Assembly (NCBI GenBank): GCA_031417395.1
Contig: JANOVM010000004.1
Coordinates: 62,001 to 126,000 of the forward strand
Source of the DNA: JADKIH01 sp031417395
GTDB taxonomy: Bacteria; Bacteroidota; Bacteroidia; AKYH767-A; 2013-40CM-41-45
Reading direction: 5' to 3'
Length of the DNA: 64,000 nt
Shown: positions 8,747 through 18,841 of the stretch, piece after piece
How the letters are laid out: every line of letters begins with the position of its first letter
How positions within the stretch are numbered: the stretch's first letter is position 1
The notes under the pieces: model-generated
Told to the model about the DNA's origin: nothing
The model's database searches: none
The model's input: only the letters and a program-made list of their open reading frames with translations
Position numbers and translations under genes: made by a program

Positions 8747-9958
8747 TTAAAACTCCGTACTCAATAAAATATCTTCAACAAAAAGGTTTGAAAGATTTTT
8801 CTCATTAAGCAAACCGGCTGCTAATTCTATAAAGCGTGTACTTAACTTTTCTCGTAAAAATAATTTGCCAATGGTTTGAATATTATTTGTGCTGCGGGCA
8901 GGCGCCAATCGTTTTATATTCCAAATCATCTTCTCAATATATCTTGTCTCATAACTCAAAACAAGATATGTATTCTTATAGGTACCGAGGAAATTAGTAG
9001 CAGCTCCATTTCCGAGGTATAATATTGGTAAACCTGTTGCCAGATATTCATAGAGCTTGGATGGAATAGCCGTATCGTATTCTTCCTTCAGAGAAGCGAA
9101 GAGCAGGTTTGATGTCTGGTAAAAAGGAAGGGTGTGAATCCAATGCTTTTTAGAATGGATGAATACATTTCTGATGTTATTATTCGCAATGTATTTTTCT
9201 ACATTCTTCCATTCATTGCCATCACCAATAAGGTTCAGCCTCACATCAAGCATATCTTTTACGGCATCGATAAGACTGAAAAAATGTTGACTGCTTCCTA
9301 TATTTCCGATATACGTTATCGAAAACTTATTGGTATGCGGAACATGCTTCATTTGTGAAAGTTTTAAAAACTTATCCGCACCCACACCGTTGGGAATAAC
9401 TTTCAGCTTCTCTTCGGATAATTTCGTATTGCTAAGAAGCCATCTCTTTTCAGCTTCATTGGTTACAGTAATAGAATCAAATTTATATAATGAACGATGC
9501 ATCCGCAACGTAAGGCTTGCTTTTACAAAAGTTTCAAGAAGCGTATTGGCAGGAAGATAGTGCCAGACCAGGTCACGGACATCAGCAATTTTTTTTCTAG
9601 CATTACAGTATCTTGCTACAACCGGCAATAAAAAAATAAACGGAACAGAAACAATAACCAGATCAGCTTTTACTTTATTGGATTGTCTGACCAATCGAAG
9701 TGAATACCACCATTCAAATAGTGCTCTTATAAAAAAAATGGATTTAGAATATGATCGGACAGAAAGATAATTTACTGTTAGATTCTCATCACATTTTATC
9801 TGATGATTTTTGAGCTTACTTCCTCTTTCCGTTAAAGTAAAAACATTTACCTTATAAGCTCTGGACAATGTTTTTGCGGCAACTTCCAAACGATGAGCTG
9901 CAGCCGTAATTTCGGGAGTATAATGTGGAGTAATTATATTTATGACTTTACGGGGCAT
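8747..9958 (-). CDS. Glycosyltransferase family 4 (GT4)
   Basis: The protein has 403 residues. The GT-B plan is visible: an N-terminal Rossmann half starting INIITPHYTPEITAAAHRL, a central link (KVIPNGVGADKFL) and a C-terminal half with SITYIGNIGSSQ and the sugar-nucleotide-binding EEYDTAIPSKLYEYLATGLPILYLG, in which E-x7-E-like spacing is kept (AIPSKLYEYL). GT4 enzymes add sugars with retention using nucleotide-sugar donors. It is the last gene of a minus-strand polysaccharide cluster, 99 bp after the heparinase-like gene. Donor and acceptor cannot be told. Confidence 0.88.
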   Translation of the reverse strand: MPRKVINIITPHYTPEITAAAHRLEVAAKTLSRAYKVNVFTLTERGSKLKNHQIKCDENLTVNYLSVRSYSKSIFFIRALFEWWYSLRLVRQSNKVKADLVIVSVPFIFLLPVVARYCNARKKIADVRDLVWHYLPANTLLETFVKASLTLRMHRSLYKFDSITVTNEAEKRWLLSNTKLSEEKLKVIPNGVGADKFLKLSQMKHVPHTNKFSITYIGNIGSSQHFFSLIDAVKDMLDVRLNLIGDGNEWKNVEKYIANNNIRNVFIHSKKHWIHTLPFYQTSNLLFASLKEEYDTAIPSKLYEYLATGLPILYLGNGAATNFLGTYKNTYLVLSYETRYIEKMIWNIKRLAPARSTNNIQTIGKLFLREKLSTRFIELAAGLLNEKNLSNLFVEDILLSTEF

Positions 9959-10057
9959 GCTAAATTTAACGGAGAAGTTATTTCGTTTATTTTATAATTA
10001 AACGTACAACATTGGCTGAAAGATTCACCAACAAAGCAGTGTACAAATTAACAAAAT

Positions 10058-11677
10058 TTATTTATTCAACCTAATTCTGGTAATAATCTCGTTTTGGAAA
10101 CTGGTTTTGATTACATAACAAGGCGACCTGACACCAAAAGAAGGGGCATGCCAACCTTCTTCCAGCGATGCATTGGAATGGTTTAAAAACTCAATATTGG
10201 TAAACCGAGAAAGAAATTTGTCGTTTTTCTTTATTAATCCGCTTTTTTTATCGATATGAAGATAAGATGTACAGGTAACAGGCTTATTAGCGCTAACCCT
10301 GTCAATAATTTCAAGGCCATCACTTTTTAGAACAATCTTCCGGGTATGGAGAATTCCTTCATGGGAATAGCCATCGTGTGTAGATTCGATTTCATTGAAA
10401 TTTTCTTTCAAATGAATGACCTTAGCCCTTCTTCCCACACGAAAACTGTCATACAATTCGCTTTGATTCATGTTTTTTATAACGACAGTATTATGAGCAT
10501 GCGTTGACCGTTCATAAGCTCTTTCTTTTCCTTTAGCATATGTAGAAGAACCTGTTTCAAGGATAAAAGGATCTCCAAAAACATTTAAAACAAAATGAAA
10601 AGTGTCTGCATGAGAGTGACCGGGGGCTTCGTTTGGCGAAAGACCATTGACATCAACAATCATTTCAAAATTTCTGTTTTTTAATTTTCGGAAACCGGAA
10701 TCCTTTAGGGTAACAATATGCGAATCAATTTTAAGGTCAGTTGCCATCCTAAGAATAGCCCTTAAACAAGGACCAAAGCCTTCATTGCTGTCATTGAAGG
10801 AAGGAATTATTCCATTGGTCATCTGCATCTGCTGTATCCATCCCAGCATCCGCGGTATATAGTATTTTAATTTCCCCCTTATTCGTTCAATCGGAAAATC
10901 TGAACGCTCAATCAATTGATATGCATCAAGCATGCGATGCAACATCTGAAGATGATACATGGGGCTGAGCTCAAAATGCGCACCATCGGCAAGAATCTGT
11001 TGAGGGAAGTTATTAATCAGCAGGCGTTCCGAAAATTCGAAAAATGGATATTCGTTAAAATAGAGCGAAGCAAACAATAATGCGAACCCATTCTCTAAAA
11101 GGTGATTATTCCTTAAATGAAACTCAGGATTCTTTTTCAGGTAAACACATTGACTATAAATAAACTCATCAATAACAGGATCTGTCACTTTAAAACGTGA
11201 ACAGAATTTTATTGCATTAATTACCCGCAAAGAAATGCAATAAGAATCGTACAAGGTTATATTTCTTTTGGAATCCTTAATGAAAGAATGAATGAGGTTA
11301 ATGCCTTCATCGACGCTGACCTTTTCCGCATTAAGGCACTCAAAGGAGTTCAGCATTATATTCCACAGCAAACCAAATCCTCTGAAGTTCCAGTTTATCT
11401 CATCCCGAAATTCCTTAGAGCGATTTAAAAGAATAAATTTTTTACCGGAAAAGCTGCCTGATTGAGAGCACAAAGAATAAAAGGCAAGAGGAAAAGATTG
11501 CTTTTGGTATCGTATTTCCTTCTTTAAAATTTTCTTTTCAAAACAAAACTTTTTAAACTCATAACTAAATTTCCCTTTAAGCTGACCGGCTTTAAAATGC
11601 TTAATTGTACGACTGAGTTGTAGAACCTTTTGCATGCGAAAAACAGGTATAAACAAATATATATTAAAAAGTGTCAC
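10058..11677 (-). CDS. Heparinase II/III family protein
   Basis: The protein has 539 residues. An N-terminal alpha-helical toroid region (about residues 80-320, with FRGFGLLWNIM and LRNNHLLENGFALLFASLYF) is followed by a beta-rich heparinase_II_III domain whose marker is EAPGHSHADTFHF (about 350-362), with later RSTHAHNTVVI. Active family members are polysaccharide lyases. Such genes are also common inside Bacteroidota surface-polysaccharide clusters, as here, where the enzyme may trim or remodel the polymer made by its neighbours. No signal peptide is obvious, which is unusual for a lyase that acts outside the cytoplasm, so the place of action is uncertain. Confidence 0.85.
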   Translation of the reverse strand: MTLFNIYLFIPVFRMQKVLQLSRTIKHFKAGQLKGKFSYEFKKFCFEKKILKKEIRYQKQSFPLAFYSLCSQSGSFSGKKFILLNRSKEFRDEINWNFRGFGLLWNIMLNSFECLNAEKVSVDEGINLIHSFIKDSKRNITLYDSYCISLRVINAIKFCSRFKVTDPVIDEFIYSQCVYLKKNPEFHLRNNHLLENGFALLFASLYFNEYPFFEFSERLLINNFPQQILADGAHFELSPMYHLQMLHRMLDAYQLIERSDFPIERIRGKLKYYIPRMLGWIQQMQMTNGIIPSFNDSNEGFGPCLRAILRMATDLKIDSHIVTLKDSGFRKLKNRNFEMIVDVNGLSPNEAPGHSHADTFHFVLNVFGDPFILETGSSTYAKGKERAYERSTHAHNTVVIKNMNQSELYDSFRVGRRAKVIHLKENFNEIESTHDGYSHEGILHTRKIVLKSDGLEIIDRVSANKPVTCTSYLHIDKKSGLIKKNDKFLSRFTNIEFLNHSNASLEEGWHAPSFGVRSPCYVIKTSFQNEIITRIRLNK

Positions 11678-11792
11678 ATCAATAAGCTTTTTTTAAAAAC
11701 TTATAAACCGATATTAACAGTTAATCCTTCTTTTTTAAGAAAAAACAAAAAACGGATTTTGGAAAACTTCTGAAAATAAAAAAAATCCATGC

Positions 11793-12767
11793 TTAAATAC
11801 CCTTATAAAGTTCAATAAGAACCTCAGCAAAATCAGCTTGTTTATAATGAAGACCTGACCTTTTGTGCAAGGCTTCAGGAATTTTCTTCGTTAGATCAAC
11901 AGCTTCACCACTTTTAAAAAGTATACAACCCTCAGGCCTTTCAACACAATCACTTGCAATAACAGGAATACCCAAATACAATGCTTCCCGAACTGAAACG
12001 GCATCGCCATCACTCCTGGTGGCACGTATGAAAACAGCGCTTTTAGAAAGCAAGTCCGGAAAGTTAATTTCTTTGTCATAATAAAGAATACGAACTCCCT
12101 TTTCTTTTTCAAGTTCCGAAATTCGATTGGAGTATGCCTTTCCGAGTTTGCCATTTGTATCGACTAAAACAATAATTGTATCATTCCTGAACGAGGAAAT
12201 GCTTATTGCTTCAAGTATAGTATCAAAACCATAAATATCATCTTGTGTATTAACCTTTCCTGATAATGTACTCAATGAGACAATGACTTTACTGTATTTT
12301 TGCAGTTCTTCTCTTAGTTTCTCAGGAAGTAATGATGTTTTCGGAGGATGTAGATATGCAGGTATTATCATTCCATTTAATGGCAGAACACCGGGGTCAG
12401 CGACAAAAATGGTTTTATAGGCAAATTTTACCATCATCTTGTTTGAAAACGATTTCAAGTCTCTTTGATTATGTATTGTATAAAGTACTCGCTTACCCAA
12501 AAGTTTACCCAGAAAAGCAATAATCAATTTAACCGGATGAGATAGGTGAATATGAATAATTCTTGCCTGAAAAAAATAAATTACCATTGAAAAAAAACCT
12601 GTAGCTGCTTCCTTATTCAGGAATAATTTCATCTGCTTTCCATCAAAAACTGCAAGGGTTAAAGAAGGATTATTTTGAATTTTATATAACAATCGTTGTA
12701 GATGCACGGAAACTCCTCCTGATGGAGGCGGCATGGGCCCGACCAGTAAAATTTTTTTCTTTTTCAA
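11793..12767 (-). CDS. Glycosyltransferase family 4 (GT4)
   Basis: The protein has 324 residues. The start KKKKILLVGPMPPPSGGVSVH is the glycine-rich N-terminal loop of GT4 enzymes, and SDGDAVSVREALYLGIPVIAS near residues 255-275 is the donor-binding E-x-L-YLG-PVI motif. A long VSLSTLSGKVNTQDDIYGFDTILEA segment opens the second domain. The length is short for GT4 (usually 350-400), but both halves are present. Its start overlaps the stop of the upstream GT4 gene by four bases, so the pair is translationally coupled. Substrate unknown. Confidence 0.87.
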   Translation of the reverse strand: MKKKKILLVGPMPPPSGGVSVHLQRLLYKIQNNPSLTLAVFDGKQMKLFLNKEAATGFFSMVIYFFQARIIHIHLSHPVKLIIAFLGKLLGKRVLYTIHNQRDLKSFSNKMMVKFAYKTIFVADPGVLPLNGMIIPAYLHPPKTSLLPEKLREELQKYSKVIVSLSTLSGKVNTQDDIYGFDTILEAISISSFRNDTIIVLVDTNGKLGKAYSNRISELEKEKGVRILYYDKEINFPDLLSKSAVFIRATRSDGDAVSVREALYLGIPVIASDCVERPEGCILFKSGEAVDLTKKIPEALHKRSGLHYKQADFAEVLIELYKGI

Positions 12768-13858
12768 TCCAGTCGTTGAATTAAATCACTATACATATTC
12801 GCAATTCTTTCCACACTGAAATCTCTTGCTCTTTTTAGCTTTATATCAACATTTCGCTCAGCATTAAACATGCTCATAATTGCTTCTGCATATTTTTCAG
12901 GATTATTTTGAGAAACCAGTACTCCCAATTGTCCTTTGTTTAAAATCTCTGATGGTCCGTGCTGACAATCAGTACTAACAATATTGCATCCACAAGCCAA
13001 TGCCTCTATTAGCACGGAAGGCAATCCTTCATAGGTAGATGATAGTGTGAAAACATTGCAACGATTCATAAAAGCATAAGGGTTATTAACATTCCCATGA
13101 AGTGAAATACACGGCAATATGCCAAGCTTTTTTGCAAAATCCAACAATTCTTTTTTTTCACTTCCATCACCCAGAATTATTAATCTTGCATCACATTTTT
13201 TAAGCAAATAAGAAAAGACCTGAAGGAGGTATTTGTAATTTTTCTCCGGAGATAATCTGCCTGCAGCGAGTACAATAGGAATTTTTTTAAGTTGGAAAAA
13301 TGGATGATTCACTTCTTCTTCTTTAAGTTTCAGAATATCATCACTAAATACAGGATTGGGAATAACAGAGATTTTCTCTTTCAAAGAAGGAAAGTTTGCT
13401 GAAAAATTCTCCGCTGCTCCTTGAGAAACAACAGTAATTGCATTGGCTCGTTTAAACAAGGCTGATGCTAACAAACGCAGCATCCTTCCTGTTGTATTGG
13501 AAGTAAACGTACTTTGCTCGTTGAGAATTAATCGGCCTTTCCACTTTGTAAATAACAATGAAAGAAGCACCATTACCTGCACGTGCGTCTGCGTCACGAT
13601 AAGAACATCGGGTAGTTCAAGGGCAAGGTATCTTCTAAAAACGAATAAAGAATTACGTGCACGTTTTTTGTCAAGTTCATGAACCGGAATGTCTTTATTT
13701 AACAAAGTAAAAAAATCTCCTTCCTTCTCCACGACTACCATTTCTACCTTCATTCCATTTTTCTGAAAGCCATTGGCGAGATTTATCATGGCACGTTCTG
13801 CACCGCCTACTCTGAAAGAGGCCATTACGATGGCTATTCGTTTACCTGATTTAACCAT
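12764..13858 (-). CDS. Glycosyltransferase family 4 (GT4)
   Basis: The protein has 364 residues with the full GT4 pattern: RIAIVMASFRVGGAERAMINL at the start, ISVIPNPVFSD in the link, IVLAAGRLSPEKNYKYLLQ opening the C-terminal half, and SSTYEGLPSVLIEALACG with CQHGPSEIL for the donor phosphate and ribose. The combination is that of alpha-glycosyltransferases such as N-acetylgalactosaminyl-type enzymes, but I do not assign a sugar. The gene overlaps the polymerase/ligase gene by eight bases upstream and the next GT4 by four bases downstream. Confidence 0.9.
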   Translation of the reverse strand: MVKSGKRIAIVMASFRVGGAERAMINLANGFQKNGMKVEMVVVEKEGDFFTLLNKDIPVHELDKKRARNSLFVFRRYLALELPDVLIVTQTHVQVMVLLSLLFTKWKGRLILNEQSTFTSNTTGRMLRLLASALFKRANAITVVSQGAAENFSANFPSLKEKISVIPNPVFSDDILKLKEEEVNHPFFQLKKIPIVLAAGRLSPEKNYKYLLQVFSYLLKKCDARLIILGDGSEKKELLDFAKKLGILPCISLHGNVNNPYAFMNRCNVFTLSSTYEGLPSVLIEALACGCNIVSTDCQHGPSEILNKGQLGVLVSQNNPEKYAEAIMSMFNAERNVDIKLKRARDFSVERIANMYSDLIQRLD

Positions 13859-15119
13859 GCCATTCCTTTACTTTTGCATCACCAAAAATATTCCAGAACC
13901 GTGTTCCGAGCAGCATGCCAACGCCAATTGAAAATGATTTGTGGTAAAAGGAATGATAGAAAATAAAAATTAAAGGTATTATCATGATGAAAATATACAG
14001 GCATGACTTTCGTCTGTCTCCTTTAACATTTTTGTCCAGGGCTTTGGAGTAAACATAAATGAGGTAAAGAAATCCAAGTAATGCCGGTAATCCCCAATAA
14101 ATCCATAGCTGAAAAAAAGCATTGTGTGCAGCCATGGCTACATCGGTTGTATAGCGGTTTGTTATACCTGCCTTTACAGCCCAGCTTTGCCAATAATTTC
14201 CCGATCCCACGCCCGATAAAACATATTGGTCAATGTTATTTAAAACAGCTATGTAAACTTTCGATCGCGAATCCTCCGATTGCAACTCAGTAAAACGCAC
14301 CAGTGAACCCAATCTTACCCACACCACATCGGGAACAGCAATTACAATAAACAAAATCAAAACGATTGTCGGTAAAATCCACTTCTTCAAATTCAATTTA
14401 GACTTATAAATAAAAATCAAAAATGAAGTAAAAAATACTACTGCTCCTGTTCGCGATGCCGTAAGAAAAACACCAAGCACAGAGGGAAGAGCCAAAGCAA
14501 GAATCAATATTTTTTTCCACCTGATTTCTTCATAATAAGACCAAATAATTCCAATAATTGCTCCAATGGAAGAAAAATACGAAATGTCGTTTAAATTGCC
14601 CCGAAGATAAAATTCCTCAAATGCCATTAATCGTGCCTGGGAAGCATCGGAAAAACCATGAGCAGTGAAAGATCGCAACAGCGGTGCTGTTCCCGTTATT
14701 ATAATTATCGATTGGAGTGCACTTGCCAATACAAATGTAAACATAGCAAGGTCGAAAGCTTGTTTATCTCTGCAAAGTGCTGCAATGCCAAACATGCCAA
14801 GAGTCATATTGATGTATCGAAAAACAAATTCATAAGAAGCAAATGGATGCAACGTTTCCATAAACGTGCATAAAAGTGCAAAGCTCATGGCTGAAATAAA
14901 ATATATACTGGAAAATAGGCGTAACAATCTGTTCAGTCTGGTAAATGAAAGGTAAACCATCGTAAAACCAAAAATCAGAAATGGCGTACTTGCTCCACCC
15001 GGACTGGGAAGATTTGCTTCAAAATAGATACTGAAAACAAGTAAAAAAAGTAGAATTCGGTCAAATCTGCTTGACTTATGTTCAATTATACTTCTTGCAA
15101 CTTCCGGCGACATGCTCAC
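13851..15119 (-). CDS. O-antigen polymerase/ligase family membrane protein (Wzy_C)
   Basis: The protein has 422 residues and about ten hydrophobic segments. The Wzy_C signature is visible: ALPSVLGVFLTASRTGAVV, then a periplasmic loop with SGVGSGNYWQSW and AMAAHNAFFQLWIYWGLPALLG, where the R and H residues in SRTG and AHN correspond to those conserved in O-antigen ligases and Wzy-type polymerases. It would join sugar repeat units or attach a polymer to its carrier on the periplasmic side. A flippase gene lies directly upstream, so a Wzx/Wzy route fits. Ligase and polymerase cannot be told apart from sequence alone. Confidence 0.85.
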   Translation of the reverse strand: MSMSPEVARSIIEHKSSRFDRILLFLLVFSIYFEANLPSPGGASTPFLIFGFTMVYLSFTRLNRLLRLFSSIYFISAMSFALLCTFMETLHPFASYEFVFRYINMTLGMFGIAALCRDKQAFDLAMFTFVLASALQSIIIITGTAPLLRSFTAHGFSDASQARLMAFEEFYLRGNLNDISYFSSIGAIIGIIWSYYEEIRWKKILILALALPSVLGVFLTASRTGAVVFFTSFLIFIYKSKLNLKKWILPTIVLILFIVIAVPDVVWVRLGSLVRFTELQSEDSRSKVYIAVLNNIDQYVLSGVGSGNYWQSWAVKAGITNRYTTDVAMAAHNAFFQLWIYWGLPALLGFLYLIYVYSKALDKNVKGDRRKSCLYIFIMIIPLIFIFYHSFYHKSFSIGVGMLLGTRFWNIFGDAKVKEWHG

Positions 15120-15269
15120 AGACGAATATAGTTATTTTTTTAAAACATAGCATTAATGATTGCTACTACAAAAGCTGACCATTATTTAACCAATCTGCAC
15201 CGGAACAAAATCAATAGTTTAATAGTAGTGAATCCAATTTCAATTTACAAAACTCCGGCACTTTTAACG

Positions 15270-16592
15270 TTAAAAAAAAGATGCTTTTATCCGAAGTTTT
15301 TTATTCACAAATCTGTATCCAAGAATATTTAATAGAACCATGGATATGGATGAACCTATTGCAGCACCGGTGATTCCCAATTTAGGAATCAAAATAACAT
15401 TCAGGAGAAATTGAAAGACAAAAGCAATTATATAAAAAGAAAAAAATATTTTTTGATGTCCAGTCATAGACATCAATCCACCAACCATTCCTGTGGATGC
15501 ATTGATTATTTGTCCGGATAAAAGTATTACTAACGGAACATACGAATTAGAGAACGAATTCCCGAATAATCCCAGTATCCATTTACCTCCCGAAAATAAT
15601 ATTAATGCAACAGGAAGTGTAATGCTTAAAATCTGAAGAGAAGAATTTCTAACCATTTGTTGCAGTTTGGCAAACTGTCTGCTCTCATACAATGCAGAAA
15701 TTTTCGGCATAAAAACATAATCTGCAACCGATAAGCCAAGAGAGGCCAATACTGCCAGTTTAGCGGCGACACCATAGTATCCTGCTTTGGTATTACCCAA
15801 AAAGTAACTTACCATGAGAATGTCCGATTGCCTCAACAATAAATCGAGTGCTGTAGTTAGAAATAATATTGTTGAGACAGAAATCCATTGTCGTGGAATG
15901 AAAGCATTTTCTTCTGAAGGAACTTTTTCTTTTAATGCTTTACCTGCCTTTCGATTGATAAACAAACAAATTAATATTGCACAGCAAAGAAAATTCAACA
16001 TTGCCGCATCCACTGTCAGCGTATGCTGTTTATAATAGTAAATCAGACAGGAAACACCCATCAAAAAGGGAATTAAAAAGTAAGAAGATATCAGAGATGT
16101 CTTAATTTTCCCAAGGGCTCGCAACAGAGCGCTCGACTGGTAAATAAAAGCCAGAAAAGGAATTAAAAGTAATCCCCAAAAAAATCCTTCATTAAAGGAC
16201 ATATTGAACTTCTTCGATTTTGAAAGAAGGAAAATAAAAAGAACAATACTGGAAACAAGTGAAAGAAAGACAATAGTCCTGTATGAAAACTTTACAAAGC
16301 CATTGGCTTTTTCATTCTCCCTATTTGAAATGTAAGCAGGAAGGAAACGCAAAACAGAAGAGTCGAATCCAAACAAACTTAAAACAATAAATAAATTTAC
16401 TACTGTTATAATTACAGTATAGTCACCATACTGTGCCGGCCCCATCAGCCTTGCCATAAGTACTTGTAAGAGAAATATTAATCCCAGTCCGGCCAGTCGG
16501 AATAATAAAGCATGCAAAACAGGGCCGCTTAAGCTTCCGTTTTTTCTAAGTTCATCTAAGAAGTTTTTATCCTTCATCAGAGCGGTGTACAT
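15270..16592 (-). CDS. Polysaccharide flippase (Wzx-like, MOP superfamily)
   Basis: The protein has 440 residues. After a short polar N-terminus it shows LHALLFRLAGLGLIFLLQVLMARLMGPAQYGDYTVI, broken here as LLQVLMARLMGPAQYGDY, the hallmark first two helices of the polysaccharide_synt family, followed by about 12 membrane segments. It would turn a lipid-linked repeat unit across the inner membrane. It is the first gene of the minus-strand polysaccharide cluster. An alternative start at the ATG of residue 6 (MKDKNFLDEL) is equally likely and would look more usual. Confidence 0.88.
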   Translation of the reverse strand: MYTALMKDKNFLDELRKNGSLSGPVLHALLFRLAGLGLIFLLQVLMARLMGPAQYGDYTVIITVVNLFIVLSLFGFDSSVLRFLPAYISNRENEKANGFVKFSYRTIVFLSLVSSIVLFIFLLSKSKKFNMSFNEGFFWGLLLIPFLAFIYQSSALLRALGKIKTSLISSYFLIPFLMGVSCLIYYYKQHTLTVDAAMLNFLCCAILICLFINRKAGKALKEKVPSEENAFIPRQWISVSTILFLTTALDLLLRQSDILMVSYFLGNTKAGYYGVAAKLAVLASLGLSVADYVFMPKISALYESRQFAKLQQMVRNSSLQILSITLPVALILFSGGKWILGLFGNSFSNSYVPLVILLSGQIINASTGMVGGLMSMTGHQKIFFSFYIIAFVFQFLLNVILIPKLGITGAAIGSSISMVLLNILGYRFVNKKLRIKASFF

Positions 16593-16806
16593 GCATCATA
16601 ATTACAGCAATGGTTTTCAATGAATTCAGATCAACCGAATAATAGGGAAAGTTGCCTAAAAAGAACACTTTCGGCATTATTGATCGTACTTTATTAAAAT
16701 AACTGCTGTTGGTTTGGTTTAAAATCGAGCGGTAAATTCCATTGTACTTTTTAAAATTAAAGTAGTTTCAATTTATGGCCCCAAAATATCATTTTAAAAA
16801 AAATTT

Positions 16807-16814
16807 TATCTTTG
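16807..16814 (+). promoter_or_regulatory. Bacteroidota-type -7 promoter element
   Basis: TATCTTTG fits TAnnTTTG and lies 17 bp before the ATG of the PKD protein, so the leader would be very short (about 10 nt). No convincing -33 box was found. Confidence 0.5.
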
Positions 16815-16831
16815 AATAAAATCATCAAACC

Positions 16832-18688
16832 ATGAAAAAAATACTATATGTTTTTCTCTTTATATTTTTATCAAATTCATCATTAAAAGCCTGCAATGCT
16901 TTTTTTACACACACCAATGCCTGTGCCGGCGATACTGTTTTCTTTTTTGCTGTGGATCAGGCAGGGGTGTATACATGGGATTTTGGTGATACCGTTTCCG
17001 GTGTAGCCAATGTTTCGCACGATACTGACAGCTATCATGTTTACAATTCTCCCGGCACTTATTATGTAACCTTATTTGTAAACATAGGAGCGGAATGGGA
17101 TTACAAAACTCAGATTATTCATTTAGGAACCGATTGCTTTAATGCAGCTTTTTCTGCTTCTTGTTCGGGTGATACTACTTTAGTGTTTACCAATGAATCC
17201 ACCGGAAATTATTCGGTTTCATCGTGGGATTTCGGTGATCCGGTAACGAGCGTTTACAATACTAGTTCCGTTCAAAATCCGGCTCATATTTTTTCCGGTC
17301 CCGGCAATTATAATGTAATGTTAATTATTTCAGATGGTGTACTGCTCGATACAGTTACACAAACAGTAACAGTTGACACCTCCTGTTTGTCTGTGACTTT
17401 TTACAATTTCCTCGGCGGCGATTGTTATCAGGATACAACCACAATTGTTGCCTACTATACCGGTAATCCAATTTCCTACACATGGGATTTCGGCGATACT
17501 GCCAGTGGATCGAACAATATATCCACAGACAGTATAGGAAAGCACCTTTTCACGTCAACGGGAACATACCTTGTTACATTGATTATTTCAGATGGCATAC
17601 AAACTGATACTTTTTATAACGTTCAAAACATTATTGATTGCAACGTTTGGCCGGGAAATATTAATACCGATGGCACAGTAGATATGGAAGATCTCTTTGC
17701 AATTGGAATTTATTACGGAGATTCCGGAACAGTGCGGCCCTCTGCAAGCAGCAGCTGGACAGGCCAGTCGTGCCCCGACTGGAATAGCACCGGCTGGAGT
17801 TACATGTATCTTCAGGAACTCCTGGATAAGAAACATGCAGATTGCAACGGCGACGGAAAAATTGATTCACTGGATATAAACGTCATCAGTCAAAATTACG
17901 GACTACATAAACCAAATTATTATCAAAACGATTTGATTCAGATGATGCCTTATGCAGCAAACGATGCTGTGTTGGAAGTTTCGTCTCCGGGAATGTTCTC
18001 ATGGACGTATAATCTTATTGCAAATATCTCCTTACCAATTAACCTGAACGCAATAGATTCCGTGAATTCCGTTTATGGTTTGGCTGCAAGAATTTTTTAT
18101 GATGCAGCAGCTATTGTTCCGAGTTCTGTGACTATTGATTTCAACAATAGTCAGTTTGGCACTCCCGGGCAGGATCTTATTGGCTTGTACAAAGATGTTT
18201 ATTCTTCCGGATACATTGATTTCGGAATGGTAAGAACAAATAATACTTCGAGGAACATTTCCGGAACAGTGGCTTACCTTAATTTTTCAGTTTACAATTT
18301 CAATGGTCTCATGAATTTTTCATTTGACCCTATTATCCGTTTAATCAGAAACGGATGGTCGCAAAATCAGGAAATATTTATTCCTGTATCATCACTTAAT
18401 TCACAGATGAATGTAATTTTAAGTTCTGTAGATGAAACGATAAAAAATCCTTTCTCTGTTTATCCGAATCCGGTTAATGACTATTTAAATATTCATACTA
18501 CTGATGGATCAAAAATTAACCGTATCGTTCTTACGGATTTGTCGGGCAGAATTGTGAAAGAAAAGATCTATTTGGAAAAAAACGATTCGGAAAAAATATA
18601 TTGCTATGAACTTGTCCGAGGGTTCTATTTTCTTTCGCTCTGTACATCTACCGGAAAATTTACAGGCAAGGTTGAAGTTGTAAAGTAA
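16832..18688 (+). CDS. Secreted multi-PKD protein with dockerin-like repeats and T9SS domain
   Basis: The protein has 618 residues. A signal peptide (residues 1-20, ending SSLKA) is followed by three PKD modules, each with the core 'WDFGD' and a closing 'GTYYVTLFV/GNYNVMLII/GTYLVTLII' strand (about residues 45-95, 130-185 and 215-265). Two dockerin-like Ca-binding loops follow, NTDGTVDMEDLFAIGI and CNGDGKIDSLDINVIS, separated by about 50 residues. A cohesin-like stretch comes next, and the last 75 residues (VYPNPVNDYLNIHT onward) are a type A T9SS sorting domain. It is probably a cell-surface or secreted adhesion protein. No catalytic domain was recognised. Confidence 0.88.
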   Translation: MKKILYVFLFIFLSNSSLKACNAFFTHTNACAGDTVFFFAVDQAGVYTWDFGDTVSGVANVSHDTDSYHVYNSPGTYYVTLFVNIGAEWDYKTQIIHLGTDCFNAAFSASCSGDTTLVFTNESTGNYSVSSWDFGDPVTSVYNTSSVQNPAHIFSGPGNYNVMLIISDGVLLDTVTQTVTVDTSCLSVTFYNFLGGDCYQDTTTIVAYYTGNPISYTWDFGDTASGSNNISTDSIGKHLFTSTGTYLVTLIISDGIQTDTFYNVQNIIDCNVWPGNINTDGTVDMEDLFAIGIYYGDSGTVRPSASSSWTGQSCPDWNSTGWSYMYLQELLDKKHADCNGDGKIDSLDINVISQNYGLHKPNYYQNDLIQMMPYAANDAVLEVSSPGMFSWTYNLIANISLPINLNAIDSVNSVYGLAARIFYDAAAIVPSSVTIDFNNSQFGTPGQDLIGLYKDVYSSGYIDFGMVRTNNTSRNISGTVAYLNFSVYNFNGLMNFSFDPIIRLIRNGWSQNQEIFIPVSSLNSQMNVILSSVDETIKNPFSVYPNPVNDYLNIHTTDGSKINRIVLTDLSGRIVKEKIYLEKNDSEKIYCYELVRGFYFLSLCTSTGKFTGKVEVVK

Positions 18689-18841
18689 TTACTAGTGGAT
18701 ATGAATGCAATAATCTATTCGTGCAATTGTGGCAATTCTTTTTTACAATTTCAATAATAATAAATTGGTTCGTTTTAAAAACTATTTTTATATTGTGCTG
18801 AATTTGAATATTTTTTAATTAGGCATTTAAAACTTAAAACC

